Assembly: GCA_030762895.1 (NCBI GenBank)
Contig: JAUPTC010000208.1
Location: forward strand, 1-64,000
Direction of reading: 5' to 3'
Source of the DNA: Sophora flavescens
Taxonomy: Eukaryota; Streptophyta; Magnoliopsida; Fabales; Fabaceae
Length of the DNA: 64,000 nt
Below the pieces are notes generated by a model, which saw nothing but the letters and a program-made list of their open reading frames with translations, did not search any database and was not told the DNA's origin. The first letter of the stretch is position 1. Each line of letters begins with the position of its first letter. Of this stretch, positions 11,817 through 23,699 are shown one piece after another. The position numbers and the translations under genes were made by a program.

Positions 11817-12583
11817 GGGCTCGTTTGGTGGTCAGGATAGAATAGGGACGGATAGGATAATGGAGCAGGATAGGAGTAGGATAGGATATGAGCAGGGTAA
11901 ACTATTATCTTATCCGATGTTTGGTGTCCACCAGATAACCAACTGGATAGCATTGTAATTTTAGCATGAATTTTAAAATTTTCATTCTTGTTCTGAATGT
12001 TTTCATATTTTATTAGATTTTAATTTTTTTATAATTTCCATTTTTTAAGATTATATAAAAAGTCAAAATTATCCTTGTGATAAAATTACATATAATATTT
12101 AAAAAATTTAAAATATTGTTTAACTTAAATTAATTTTTTTTACAATTTTAAATATTCATTTTTAGTTTTTACTTTACATATAGTTAAATTATTAGAATAT
12201 ATTTATTTATTTTTCAGTTTTTAAAAATAATATAAAGTAACAAAATTAGCCTTGTGAGAAGAAATAATAATTTTTAAAATTAATTATTAATATTTTTTAT
12301 TATTTTATGTTTTATTATACCTTTTTCGGTAACCATATTATAATTTATTATACTTTAATTATTTTATGTATAAATTTTTTTTATACTTTAAATCACCTTA
12401 TCCTATCCTGTCGAGTTCTAACCCAGCTCCCCCCTCAGGATAGAATTTTAACTACATGGACAGGATAGGATAGGAGACAGGATTGGTTTATCCTATCCTG
12501 CTGACTCATCAAACAATAGTTTCAGACAGGATATGATAGCTTATCCTATCCTGTCTCTCTTATCCTGACCACCAAACGAGCCC
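11817..12583. mobile_element. PIF/Harbinger-type MITE
   Basis: Ends GGGCTCGTTTGGTGGTCAGG and its inverted copy CCTGACCACCAAACGAGCCC, with 3 bp TTA target duplications (11814-11816, 12584-12586). The empty site is visible in the sister LTR near 3905-3915. The interior is AT-rich and noncoding, and carries many AGGATAGGAT-like subterminal repeats near both ends. Length 767 bp. Related copies lie at 27117-37977 and 37978-39050. Confidence 0.9.
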
Positions 12584-13009
12584 TTAAGGTTTGTGACAAT
12601 TCAAAGAACCCTCGAATGACCGCTTCTAACTCTAGTGATTTAAGTCCTAAGTTCAATTCTTATGGATCTAATACCTAGGTTCACTTCTCAGTTCCTCCCT
12701 AGAATATCTAAGACATGCAAATAGGTGATCATCAATTCACATGGATGAAGCACAATAAGAACCAAATCTAAAGAAAATTGAAATTAACAAAAAGGGAAAA
12801 GCATCAATTCATCACATAAAACAAGTCTTGGGCATAGCCCCAATTCCTAGAAATAAAAACAACTACTCAAGCATTGCTATGGTCATAGCAATCTTGATAA
12901 AAAAGAACATAAAAATCCTAAGAGAAGAGAAGAAATTGGAGAAGAAGAGAAATCTTAAATTAAGCCTAAGGTAGCAGCCAAAAGATCCCTATTTTCGAGC
13001 CTAAGAGTC

Positions 13010-13018
13010 CTATTTATA
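13010..13018 (-). promoter_or_regulatory. TATA box of Athila-like 5' LTR
   Basis: TATAAATAG on the minus strand, identical in the sister LTR at 4339-4347. Confidence 0.65.
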
Positions 13019-13090
13019 ATGCAGGTTAACTTGGGATTAAAGCAATTATAAAATCAGATAAAAAAAATCAAAATCCCAGATTTTGCGTTT

Positions 13091-13263
13091 TCACGGCCGT
13101 GATGCCGATCCACGGCCAGGCCGTGACCAATTCTGACTTGGAGAGTTGCTTCACTGATGGCTGTCACGGCCAGGCCGTGACAGCTTCTGACTTTTGCGTT
13201 CATCTTTTTCTTCAGCCCTACGCGATCATGGCGGTGATGCTTGTCACACCAGTGCCGTGATGG
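13091..13263 (-). promoter_or_regulatory. U3 array of paired CACGGCCGTG dyads
   Basis: CACGGCCGTG (centre 13096.5) with CACGGCCAGGCCGTG (centre 13118), then a degenerate pair at 13152/13165, then CATGGCGGTG with CACACCAGTGCCGTG (centres 13231.5 and 13252). The array lies 75-250 bp upstream of the TATA box on the minus strand. The dyads are GC- and CpG-rich in an AT-rich LTR. A paired protein-binding role is inferred. Confidence 0.65.
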
Positions 13264-13492
13264 AATCTGTTTGGCTCATTTTTCTTGTTTTTCAAGTTCC
13301 ATCTTCGTGCAAACTCCAACTCAACTGGACTTATACATTTTCATCATCAATTCCTGCACACAAACACAGCAAAACCACTTTACCCGTTCCAAGATAAAAA
13401 CTAACAAAAATCAAATTAAAAATGCCTAAACTACATGAAAATGCATGCAATATGATAAAGAAATATGAGGTGAAATCACACTCAGCACATTT

Positions 13493-16400
13493 CTATCATT
13501 AAAAGTGGAAAAGAGTCATAGCATATCATACAATAAATGTCACAGACATCAACATACATAACTAACAAATCATCCTCAAATTAATGTACCATCCTCTACC
13601 CCAATCTCACACAACTACACTTTTATACTGACGTGGCCACCATTAATCCTGTCCCACATTCCTCGTTAGGAATGTCAGTCAGTCGTCTAGGTGACGCGTT
13701 CCCAACATCGGTGCACATTCTCATCCATGGTGAGAATGCCCATGCAAAGCAATGACACTATAGCAGCACAGTACCATCGGTGCACACCCTGGTTCTCTCT
13801 CATCTCTATCAAGGGTGCTCATGCATAGTGATGAAACTATAGTTGCACAACTTAAATTCTAAGGTGGAACGGTCTAACGAGAACTCTTGACCTCGTATAT
13901 TCCAAATATACGGTTGTGAACAACAATGTAAACACATGAATATCACTAAACCATATTAATAACATCCTAGTGCCTTAACCTTCCATCAAAGCTTTAACAC
14001 ATATTCGATGTCACCATCTTTAAAATAACTCATTTAGGTTAGGCATCTCTAAGTCACCATTATCCTCACACCCAAACAATTATCTCCCGAACAATATATA
14101 TATCTTTGCTTAAAATCCGCTAAGTACAATATTAAAACCAGGCAAATCATTCATAACACAATATCAACAACCTATTCCAATATCACCAAAATAACACAAT
14201 ATCAATTCAATAATGATAATAAAGTCAAATCAACCATAAACAATCTAAAATCATCATAACGTCGATAAACCTACAATCCCCGAATCACCATTGGTTTTAC
14301 CGAAAAGGTTTCCAATGTCATTTTGGTCTTCTCGATTACTCAACTACTAGTAGGGTTTAGGTCGCCCTACACAATTATTATAGAATATACTACTTATCGT
14401 TTCCGACGGTAGATTGTTTCTTTCCCCCATTTGAACTTATCACCGAAGTCCCGAACTTTTCGATCCTTGTTACTCTACCACAGTTAATGGTTAACCTTCA
14501 ATCAAAACAACATAACATAAATAAATCAAACAAAAACCAACTATGACTAATTCATGCTAGGTTTGGCCATGATATCAAAAATAGGCTAGGGTTATTTTCT
14601 CAACTCCATTTTTTGGATCTTAGTTCCCAGAGTATTAACTAACATAAATCAAGTGTTACAATTCAAAAATATGAAACAAAATCCTCTAACCTTTATGGTT
14701 AGGGTTTCAGCCATAATAAGAAAAATAGGCTAGAAATTCCTTTTGCTCACAAACTCTTGGATCTAGAACCTACACACCTTAAATAGTTGATACAAATCAT
14801 GATCTAGTTAGAGATTGAAGAAAACTTATTTTGTTTATATGAACCCAATTTCGGTCAAGACTAGAAAATAGGGTTAGGAATTTCTTTTGATTTTAAACTC
14901 TTAGATTTAGAACATAGAAACCCTAGATAGCTTAAAAACAACTTCATCTAAGTTAAAAGTTGAATAAATCTCATTTGCCCACCAATACTTAGATTCGGCC
15001 ATCTATATAAAAATAGGAAGGAAAATTCTTTTGCTTACATACTCTTAGATGATGAAAGTAGAAGTCATATAAGGATCATATAAATTGGTTTCACATTAAA
15101 ATGATTTTTCTACAATTTTCTAGAATTATTTGAAGTTCTAGATCTAGAAATGGAGATTTGTGAAAAGTTGATGAAAGTGAAGATTTGATGCATGATTAAT
15201 GAAGCTAAGATGATGAGGAAGGGATTCCTCACCTTGGAATGAAGAGGTTTGATCAAGAACTTGAGAATAAAAATGAAGAATTCTGATGAACTAGGCAAGA
15301 ACACTATGATGTTCTTGGTGTTTTTGGTGAAGAAAATGACTTAAGAAAAGAATGAAATGTCTAAGTGTGTGAGTGGTGTGGCAGCCACGAAATGGAGTGA
15401 GGGAGTGATTTGTTTAATGTTAAAAATGAACCAAGGTTAGGTTAGTTGACATAGGTTAAGTTTAGAAAATAATGTAATAAATTAACTATGGTTATAATAA
15501 CCTAACTAGAGTTAATTTGTAACCATGGTTTGGTTAAAATACTTGGTGGAGAATGAAGGGAGATGTGACTGATTTTGGGCCACATCTAATGAGTCATCCA
15601 TAACTCCGTTAGCGGTTCCTGGAGACCCCGTACGCAGCTCTGTTATTTACCCGATTTCGATTTTTGAGAGGAAAATGATGAAACAAAAGCAAAATGAAAA
15701 AATTATGGTTTACGGAATGTGGATGCACGAAATTGGAGAGATGTGGGAGGTTTACAACCATGTAAAATGAGTGGTTAAAAGTGCGTAGATGCGTCTTGTT
15801 AATAACCGCAAAAGCTTAGGGATATTTTGGTCATTTTACCCAAAAATCATGATTACTGGCATTTAATGCTCCTAAATGCTCGGTGACTCATCCTCCATGA
15901 GTCATCATGTATGACTCGTTGTCCCGATCTCTTGACGGGTCTCTCCAGCTCCATTTTCGACTCCGTCGGCTTCCCGATTAGGGTTTTACGCCCTCGTAAA
16001 AGCGTAATATTTCGTTTTCGGTTGAAAAATTTCAAAACAACCAAACTCGTTAGAAATATGATTTAAATATAAACCATTTCATTCACGAGTCAAAATTAGG
16101 TTTTCTGATCATTAAAATCTTACTGTCAGTGAAAACACCGACTGTTTTCCGTCCGAACTTTTACCAAAATTCGTCCGAATAAACATAATATTTTATTTCT
16201 GATAAGAAATTTGGAAAATAGAATTCCTCAGGGACACAATATAAAAAATCTACAAATGTCAGTTTCGGGTCAAATTAGGGTTTTCTGCCGGTATAAAATT
16301 ATAGTGTCAGTAAAAAAACGCAGACCAGTTTCCATCTGAGTTTTAATCCCAAAATTTCACTGTAACATTCTACCATAAGAGAGACTATGAATATGATTTT

Positions 16401-16495
16401 ATTTTATTTAAAATCACTTTCTAACTCTCAGATTAAAATATAATTAATTATATTTTAACCGATTAAACAGCATAATTAAAAATCAGACTGTTACA
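13493..16495 (-). mobile_element. Tekay-like 3' LTR, main part
   Basis: Continues the LTR after the Athila-like insertion and ends ...GACTGTTACA. It matches 19350-22177, but the segment about 14982-15185 is absent from the 5' LTR copy. Confidence 0.85.
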
Positions 16496-17401
16496 TTACT
16501 ACCCCTCTTTGAAAAAAAATTCTGTCCTCGGAATTTCTTAACTCAAAACTAGACATCTTCTTGTAATCGTATCTTAATCTAATGATCCCACATTATATTT
16601 CTCATCACTGTCTCTCCACTAGGTGACAGTGGTAACTTTATAACAGAATTCCTTCTTATATCGTTCTATTTATCCTTGAAACAATCCATCACTACATTAT
16701 ATTCATTGTCATTAACATTTCACCTTGATATATCCTTCTTGAAGGACATAATTAAAACTTAATCCTTTCATCTTCTTACTACTGATCCACTAGAGAACCT
16801 TATTTCAACATTTAAATCCTGCAACTAACACCACAATCAATTCCAACATCTAACTTCTACCATTAACCGCAATTAACACAACAATTAATTTCAACATCTA
16901 ACTTCTACAATTAACACTGCAATCAATACTACCCTAACTTCATACTTCATGTATCCAATCACAGTCTTAGTTCCTTTAGAATGTATTTCACTATTCTAGA
17001 TTATATCATAATCACACATTTCAAGTCTCCAAATAAACATCTCAACACTCCTTAAGATAATCTGCAATCAAAAGAACAACACCTGTTAGGATTATCTAAC
17101 TTAACAAATTTGAATTTCTCTAGTAACCTCAATTTACATCAAAAAGCATCTTTTCTGCTCATATTCAGCTTAGGTGAAATTACTATGTACGCTTTTGTTT
17201 ACTCTTCTCAAACTCATACAATCTATCTTAACTACGAACATTAATCATTGCTCTAGGTTCCATAATGATACTATGCCTCGATCAACATTTGACTTATAGT
17301 AATTGTCTTACTCACTGATATTAATCTTAAAGGTTCACATCCTGCCAGTCACAACTATACCTCAACAAAAACTCTCATCACTTTCTTGTCTATCATGCTA
17401 C
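16496..17401 (-). other. Tekay-like internal region lacking pol
   Basis: The polypurine tract of the element lies at 16496-16512 (minus strand, CAAAGAGGGGTAGTAA), preceded by TCCGAGGACAGAATT. The rest has no long frame and no recognisable pol domain. Confidence 0.6.
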
Positions 17402-18788
17402 TTAGACAAACAAATAAGGTCTACCATCTATCAAATACATACCTTTTACAAGATCCGCATGTTGAGAGGATTCAGCTCCCCTCACAGTAGACACTCTCCC
17501 AGTGGTCTGAGGTCTAGCCACCCGTGGTCCTGCTATTGGGACTCCTTTCTCAGCTCTACCTCTCTGAACATTGGCTTCTCTACCCATAGCTACCAATAGT
17601 TGCATTCCTCTATGTCTGCACTCACGAGCCAAGTGATCTGGTTTACCACAGATGTAACAAACACGTCTCTCGCTGCAATTTCTCACATGATGCGGTCCCC
17701 CGCATCTGAAACAAGCTAAGCCTCTCTACTGCTGGCCCGTACCACTCACTGGTGTTGTAACAACTGGTAAGGGTGCATGTGTCTGTACTGGTCTGGTATA
17801 TGGTCCTTGTCTCTCCTGAGAACCATTACCTTCTCTCCTCTAGAGACCTGATCGAATAGGACCTCCACTCCTTTGCTGCCTCTGCTCAGCAGCCTACCTC
17901 TGGTCTATGCTCTCTATAACACTGCAACTCTCAACCAACATCGGAAAACTCTGAATATCTAAATACACTACATCTCTTTGCAGCTCATGTCGCAGTCCCT
18001 CTTCAAACCTTCCACACCGCCAATCCTCGTCTGGGAATCTCTGATAGAAATATGAAAACTTAATCAGAGCCTCAAAGCGTGATTCATAATCACCAACAGT
18101 CATGTTTCCCTGTCGGAGACTAGTAAACTCCCTCTCCTTCGCACGACGGACTACATGCGGAAAATACTTCTCGAAGAAGCATTCAGTAAACAACTGCCAG
18201 CAGATAATCCTGCCCTTTGACTCCAGTAATCTTATCTTACCTCTCCACCAAGACTCTGCTTCTCCAGTTAACATGTAGGCAACATAAGTCACTTTCATTT
18301 CCTCTCTGCAGCCCATGGTGTCAAATATCTTCTCTATCTCTTGTACCCACCATTCTGCCTTCTCTGGGTCATAGTCCCCTCGGAACTGTGGTGGCTTCCC
18401 TTTCAGGAATTTAATCAATCCTACTTCTTCAGCTTCAATAGCTGTTATTTGATTCTGCAGTTCTTGCTGCTTTGTTTATTTGCAGCATCTCTGCATTCTG
18501 CTGTGTTTGTAATAACAAGGCAGCAGCTATCGTTTCCATGATATTGGGTGTCACAGATGACTCTCCTGCATTTCCAGTAGGATTAACCTCACCGTTGTCA
18601 GCTCTAATGGTTCCCTCAGGAGATTTGTCACCACTAATAATAAGACTTCCTCTTCCACGAGCCTTGATTCTGTAAAAGAAATCATCCGCTCTCATCAGTA
18701 TGACATATAATACTACATAGACAGGTATATAAATACCATATGCCATACTAATGCTAATTATCGCATCGGGTTCGGAAACACTACCCAA
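17402..18788 (-). pseudogene. Tekay-like gag, frameshifted
   Basis: Three open pieces in order on the minus strand. 18788-18435 is the N-terminal region, with a basic ARGRGS stretch and a predicted amphipathic METIAAALLLQTQQNAEML. 18418-17894 is the retrotransposon gag domain (KPPQFRGDYDPEKAEWWVQE, then YVAYMLTGEAESWW and SLRQGNMTVGDYESRF). 17686-17402 carries the CCHC knuckle CYICGKPDHLAREC. Stops between 17893 and 17687 separate gag domain from knuckle. The layout and motifs are those of chromovirus Gag. It is the only protein remnant in this element. Confidence 0.82.
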
Positions 18789-18877
18789 CTTCTAAGCATA
18801 GTTAAAATCCGATGTGGACTCAACTAGACACAGCCAGTAACAACATCCTAGACCTCACAGTCCGATTAGAATCGAAA

Positions 18878-18890
18878 TGCTTTGATACCA
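18878..18890 (-). other. Primer binding site, initiator tRNA-Met type
   Basis: The minus strand reads TGGTATCAAAGCA, five bases after the 5' LTR end. It is one mismatch from the usual TGGTATCAGAGC. Confidence 0.8.
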
Positions 18891-18895
18891 CCAAA

Positions 18896-21800
18896 TGAGA
18901 CACCCCGTTGTGCCCCATTGTATTGTTAGATTAAAACCTTATTATTTATTTACTTAATCGTGCACTTATCATGAAAATATATAAAAATTAAAAACTTATT
19001 TACTAACCATATAAATTTCTGCAAATTAAACACACCAATGTTATAATATATAAATACACATGTTTGTTCATTACATTACCAAAACTCCGTTTAGCGTATC
19101 CTATCTATAGGGTCCCGCACAGGTATTTAGTTATACAAACTGCTTATAATTAGCGGTAAATAAAACATCTTATAAGACTCACTGACCCTAGACACTAAAC
19201 TACATTGCTGGAATCCATAGCTCGTCCTCCCGCCTCTGGTTCATACGGAGTTCCATCTAACTCCTCAACAATTGGTTCCTCCATCGGGTCTTCTCGTACA
19301 ATCACATCAAAAATAAAATATAACACACATAAAGATATAGGGGATAAGAAACATTTCTATCATCAAAAGAAGAAAAGAGTCATAGCATATCATACAATAA
19401 ATGTCATAGACAATCAACATATATAACTAACAAATCATCCTCAAATTAATGTACCATCCTCTACCCCAATCTCACACAACTACACTTTTATACTAACGTA
19501 GCCACCACTAATCCTTTCACACATTCCTCGTTAGGAATGTCAGTCAGTCGTCCAGGCGACGTGTTCCCAACATCGGTGCACATTCTCATCCATGGTGAGA
19601 ATGCACATGCAAAGCAATGACACTATAGCAGCACAGTACCGTCGGTGCACACCCTGGTTCTCTCTCATCTCTATCAAGGGTGCTCATGCATAGCGATGAC
19701 ACTATAGTTGCACAACTTAAATTCTAAGGTGGAACGGTCTAACGAGATTTCTTGACCTCGTATATTCCAAATATACGGTTGTGAACAACAACGTAAACAC
19801 ATGAATATCACTAACCCATATTAATAATATCCTAGTGCCTTAACCTTCCATCAAAGCCTTAACACATATTCTACGTCACCAATCCTCTTTAGAATAACTC
19901 ATTTAGGTTAGGCATCTCTAAGTCACCATTATCCTCACACCCAAACAATTATCTCCTGAACAATATATATATCTTTGCTTAAAATCCGCTAAGCACAATA
20001 TTAGAACCAGGCAGATCATGCATAACACAATATCAACAACCTATTCCAATATCACCAAAATAACACAATATCAATTCAATAATGATAATAAAGTCAAATC
20101 AACCACAAAAAATCTAAAATCATCCCAACGTCGATAAACCTACAATCCCCGAATCACCATTGGTTTTACAGAAAATGTTTCCAATGTCATTTTGGTCTTG
20201 TCGATTACTGAACTACTAGTATGGTTTAGGTCGCCCTACACAATTATTATAGAATATACTACTTATCGTTTCCGACGGTAGATTGTTTCTTTCCCCCACT
20301 TGAACTTATCACCGAAGTCCCGAACTTTTCGATCCTTGTTACTCTACCACAGTTAATGGTTAACCATCAATCAAAACAACATAACATAAATAAATAAAAC
20401 AAAAACCAACTATAACTAATTCATGCTTGGTTCGGTCATGATATCAAAAATAGGCTAGGGTTATTTTCTCAACTCCATCTTTTGGATCTTAGTTCCTAGA
20501 GTATTAACTAACATAAATCAACTGTTACAATTCAAAAATATGAAACAAAATCCTCTGACCTCTTTGGTTAGGGTTTCGGCCATAATAAGAAAAATAGGCT
20601 AGAAATTCCTTTTGCTCACAAACTCTTGGATCTAGAACCTACACACCTTAAATAGTTGATACAAATCATGATCTAGTTAGAGATTGAAGAAAACTTATTT
20701 TGTTTATATGAACCCAATTTCGGCCAAGACTAGAAAATAGGGTTAGGAATTTCTTTTGATTTTAAACTCTTAGATTTAGAACATAGAAACCCTAGATAGC
20801 TTATAAACAACTTCATCTAAGTTAAAAGTTGAACAAAATCTCACCTTGAAGATTTGATGCATGATTAATGAAGCTAAGATGATGAGGAAGGGATTCCTCA
20901 CCTTGGAATGAAGAGGTTTGATCAAGAACTTGAGAAGAAAAATGAAGAACTATGATGAACTAGGCAAGAACACTATGATGTTCTTGGTGTTTTTGGTGAA
21001 GAAAATGACTTAGGAAGAGAATGAAATGTCTAAGTGTGTGAGTGGTGTGGCAGCCATGAAATGGAGTGAGGGAGTGGGTTGTTTAATGTTAAAAATGAAC
21101 CAAGGTTAGGTTAGTTGACATAGGCTAAGTTTATAAAATAATACAATAACTTAACTATGGTTATAATAACCTAACTAGAGTTAATTTGTAACCTTGGTTT
21201 GGTTAAAAATACTTGTTGGAGAATGAAGGGAGGTGTGGATGATTTTGGGCCACATCTAATGAGTCATCCATAACTCATCGATTCAATCCATTAGCGGTTC
21301 CTGGGGACCCCGTACGCAGCTCCGTTATTTACCCGATTTCGGTTTTTGAGAGGAAAATGATGAAACGAAAGCAAAATGAAATTGGTATGGTTTATGGAAT
21401 GTGGCTGCACGAAATTGGAAAGATGTGGGAGGTTTACAACCATGTAAATTGAGTGGTTAAAATTACGTAGATGTGTCTTGTTAATAACCGCAAAAGTTTG
21501 GGGGTATTTTGGTCATTTTACCCAAAAGTCATTATTACTAGCATTTGATGCTCATAAATGCTTGGTAACTCATCCTCCATGAGTCATCATGTATGACTCG
21601 TTGTCCCGATCTCTTGACGGGTCTCTGCAGTTCCGTTTTCGACTCCGTCGGCTTCCCGATTAGGGTTTTACGCCCGCGTAAAATCCTAATATTTCATTTT
21701 CGGTTGAAAATTTTCAAAACAACCAAACTCGTTAGAAATATGATTTAAATATAAACCATTTCATTCACAAGTCAAAATTAGGTTTTCTGATCATTAAAAT

Positions 21801-22177
21801 CTTACTCTCAGTGAAAACACCGACTGTTTTCCGTCCGAACTTTTACCAAAATTCGTCGGAATAAACATAATATTTTATTTCTGATCAGAAATTTGGAAAA
21901 TAGAATTCCTCACGAACACAATATAAAAAATCTACAAATTTCAGTTTCAGGTCAAATTAGGGTTTTCCACCGGTATAAAATTATACCGTCAGTAAAAAAA
22001 TGCAGACGGGTTTCCGTATGAGTTTTAAACCCAAAATTTCACTGTAACCTTCTACCATAAGAGAGACTATGAATATGATTTTATTTTATTTAAAATCACT
22101 TTCTAACTCTCAGATTAAAATATAATTAATTATATTTTAACCGATTAAACAGCGTAATTAAAAATCAGGCTGTTACA
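18896..22177 (-). mobile_element. Tekay-like 5' LTR
   Basis: Uninterrupted 3.28 kb LTR. Plus-strand ends are TGAGACACCCCGTTG and CAGGCTGTTACA. A third copy of this family is the solo LTR at 41952-45940. Confidence 0.88.
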
Positions 22178-22182
22178 ATGTA

Positions 22183-22800
22183 CCTATTACATTGAGTCAA
22201 TTCATTTACCCCTGTGTATGCAAATTCTTTAACTTGAGGAAGGCCTACCTTCTGCGTAAAGCGAAACTGATATACCATTAGAAGCTACTCATTGCAAGTT
22301 ACACAAAGTTAAAAGATTTACATTGCAAGTCAAAATCTTTTTAAGAGCACAGATATGGGAATGCTAACAATTCAAAATTTTGAATTGAAATTCCTAAAGT
22401 AAGAAATAAAAAATAAAACTGGGCAAAATATGGTATAAGCATAGTCATTAAGACCCATTGATCCATTTAAGCCTAAAGCATAGTCACATATCAATGATTG
22501 GAGTTAGTTTGATAAATTTACTTATTATTTAGAAGCATAAAATTGTTTATCACATCTTGAAAGATATTAATGGAAGGAATTGAAAGAAGCGTAGAATTAT
22601 TTATAACCTCTTAATAATATGCAAGGTTCCTTTCTTAAAGAGCATAAAAATTAATATTGTGGTTTGAACTAAGAGACATGCTGCCTTGCATACCAAGCAC
22701 TTTTTTAAAAGGCTTTTCAAATATTTAAGCTATGATTTTGTTCTTGATTTATTGACCTCTTCCTTGTTTAGTTCTTATTGTGTGGTTTTCTGCAAAACAG
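22183..22800. other. Unique flank right of the Tekay-like element
   Basis: No gene established. On the minus strand 22250-22183 stays open and, if joined to 3035 downward with one ATGTA copy, gives a frame of about 45 codons that would be compatible with exon 23308-23353. It may be chance. Confidence 0.35.
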
Positions 22801-22906
22801 AGAAAAGAAGTGGATTTCACTAATTCCTTGGAAGAGCAAAGATGCTGTGGCAAGAGAAAGAGGCATCCTAATTGATGTGGTTCCTACAATCTCTAAAGCA
22901 GCCTAG
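22801..22906 (+). CDS. Possible terminal exon (plus strand), unrecognised
   Basis: A pyrimidine-rich tract ending CAAAACAG precedes a 34-codon frame (KKWISLIPWKSKDAVARERG in its first half) closing at TAG 22904-22906. The acceptor is plausible and the composition protein-like, but no upstream exon on this strand was found and I do not recognise the peptide. It overlaps no minus-strand exon. Weak. Confidence 0.2.
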
Positions 22907-22926
22907 CATAACTTTGCGTCAAACCT

Positions 22927-22977
22927 AGATGGTGTCCTTTTTTTTTTTTTTGGATCAAAACCAAGATGGTGTCCTTT
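22927..22977 (-). mobile_element. 23 bp poly(A) retroposon scar with 14 bp target duplication
   Basis: AGATGGTGTCCTTT occurs at 22927-22940 and 22964-22977. Between them are only eleven T and GGATCAAAACCA. Read on the minus strand this is a 3' end stub followed by a poly(A) tail, the signature of a severely 5'-truncated LINE or SINE insertion. Confidence 0.7.
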
Positions 22978-23307
22978 GGTCACATACAAACCACCTATTC
23001 TGTCAGAATCGTTTAATAGCTTTAAATCATGAATATTCACCGGTCCTTTGGATAATTGAATATACACAAATGTATATGTTGTTTAATAGGCTCGAAAATT
23101 GTCCTTATAGGCCTATACCAATCTTTTGCCCTTTTCACTTAAAATTCACAGACTAATCTCTAACGTTTTAATATACATTCAAGCTAAAAAGAGATGGGTA
23201 TAATCGTAGGTGTAGGTAGGCAATGAATTCAATGGAAAAAACACACTCATATCTGTTGGAATGAAACAATGTTTTTGACAATGCGTCAACGAAAGGGCAG
23301 TACGTAC

Positions 23308-23353
23308 CTTCATAAGCCAACTCTTTTAATGCAATTTGCTGTCTGAGTTCTGT
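23308..23353 (-). CDS. Candidate internal exon B, unrecognised gene
   Basis: 46 nt between a canonical acceptor (TTAAACCAG) and donor (GAAG|GTACG). It continues exon A in phase 0 and encodes TELRQQIALKELAYE plus one base. Open and protein-like. The product was not recognised. Confidence 0.45.
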
Positions 23354-23500
23354 CTGGTTTAACCTGATCCAAAATATATTATAATTAACTCACAATAATT
23401 TACAATTCTTGCCCAGATAAGCAGATGACTTAAGGATCAAGAACGCAAAGGGATTAAAAGAAAGAATGTTTGTAGTGTGAAAAATTAAAAAGCTTCTTAC

Positions 23501-23695
23501 GCATCCCCAAATGATGCAATCAAAGAAATGATCATGGGAAGAATTACTTAGTGTTGATGCACACGTGAGAACCAAAGGATCGCAGTGCTCAACCCCATCA
23601 TTCCCAAATTTTTTAATTGCATCAAATACTTGACTAACAGGAAGAAATGCTTTGTCTGTACATGACAACACAGCACCATCTGTCTTTGCAGCTAC
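23501..23695 (-). CDS. Candidate internal exon A, unrecognised gene
   Basis: 195 nt, exactly 65 codons, bounded by acceptor CTGTAG|GTAGC and donor GGATGC|GTAAGA. The peptide is well composed: it begins VAAKTDGAVLSCTDKAFLPV, has FDAIKKFGNDGVEHCDPLVL in the middle and ends FFDCIIWGC. No family is recognised from memory. Upstream exons were not found in 23700-25600, so it may be part of a truncated gene or a captured fragment. Confidence 0.5.
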
Positions 23696-23699
23696 CTAC

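Larger units (their letters stand above)
3499..13487 (-). mobile_element. Athila-like Gypsy element nested in the Tekay LTR
   Basis: Complete insertion with target duplication CATTT (3494-3498, 13488-13492). LTRs are 3499-4810 and 11401-13487 (about 1.31 kb each once the MITE is removed). Minus orientation is set by the primer site at 11377-11394 and by the polypurine tract at 4811-4830, preceded by a CTTGAGGACAAG motif common in Athila-like 3' ends. Gag and retropepsin are recognisable but damaged. RT, RNase H and integrase are missing: once the solo LTR 6458-8731 is subtracted, only about 1.6 kb lies between protease and the 3' LTR. A nested solo LTR and a Harbinger-type MITE entered later. 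Confidence 0.9.
11401..13487 (-). mobile_element. Athila-like 5' LTR (with MITE inside)
   Basis: Pairs with 3499-4810. It is interrupted by a 767 bp MITE at 11817-12583. The minus-strand TATA box is TATAAATAG at 13010-13018, and the dyad array lies at 13091-13263, upstream of it. Confidence 0.9.
3036..22177 (-). mobile_element. Tekay-like Gypsy element, gag-only, hosting nested insertions
   Basis: Minus-strand LTR retrotransposon bounded by 5 bp target duplications ATGTA (3031-3035 and 22178-22182). The 5' LTR is 18896-22177. The 3' LTR is 3036-3498 plus 13493-16495, split by an Athila-like element. Read on the minus strand, the LTRs begin TGTAACAG and end GGGGTGTCTCA. An initiator-tRNA-Met-type primer site (TGGTATCAAAGCA) follows the 5' LTR. 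A polypurine tract after a GAGGACAGAATT motif, typical of Tekay/Del chromoviruses, precedes the 3' LTR. Only about 2.4 kb of internal DNA remains, with gag but no recognisable RT, RNase H, integrase or chromodomain. It is therefore non-autonomous or internally deleted. The LTR copies differ by many substitutions and a roughly 200 bp gap, so it is not recent. Confidence 0.88.
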
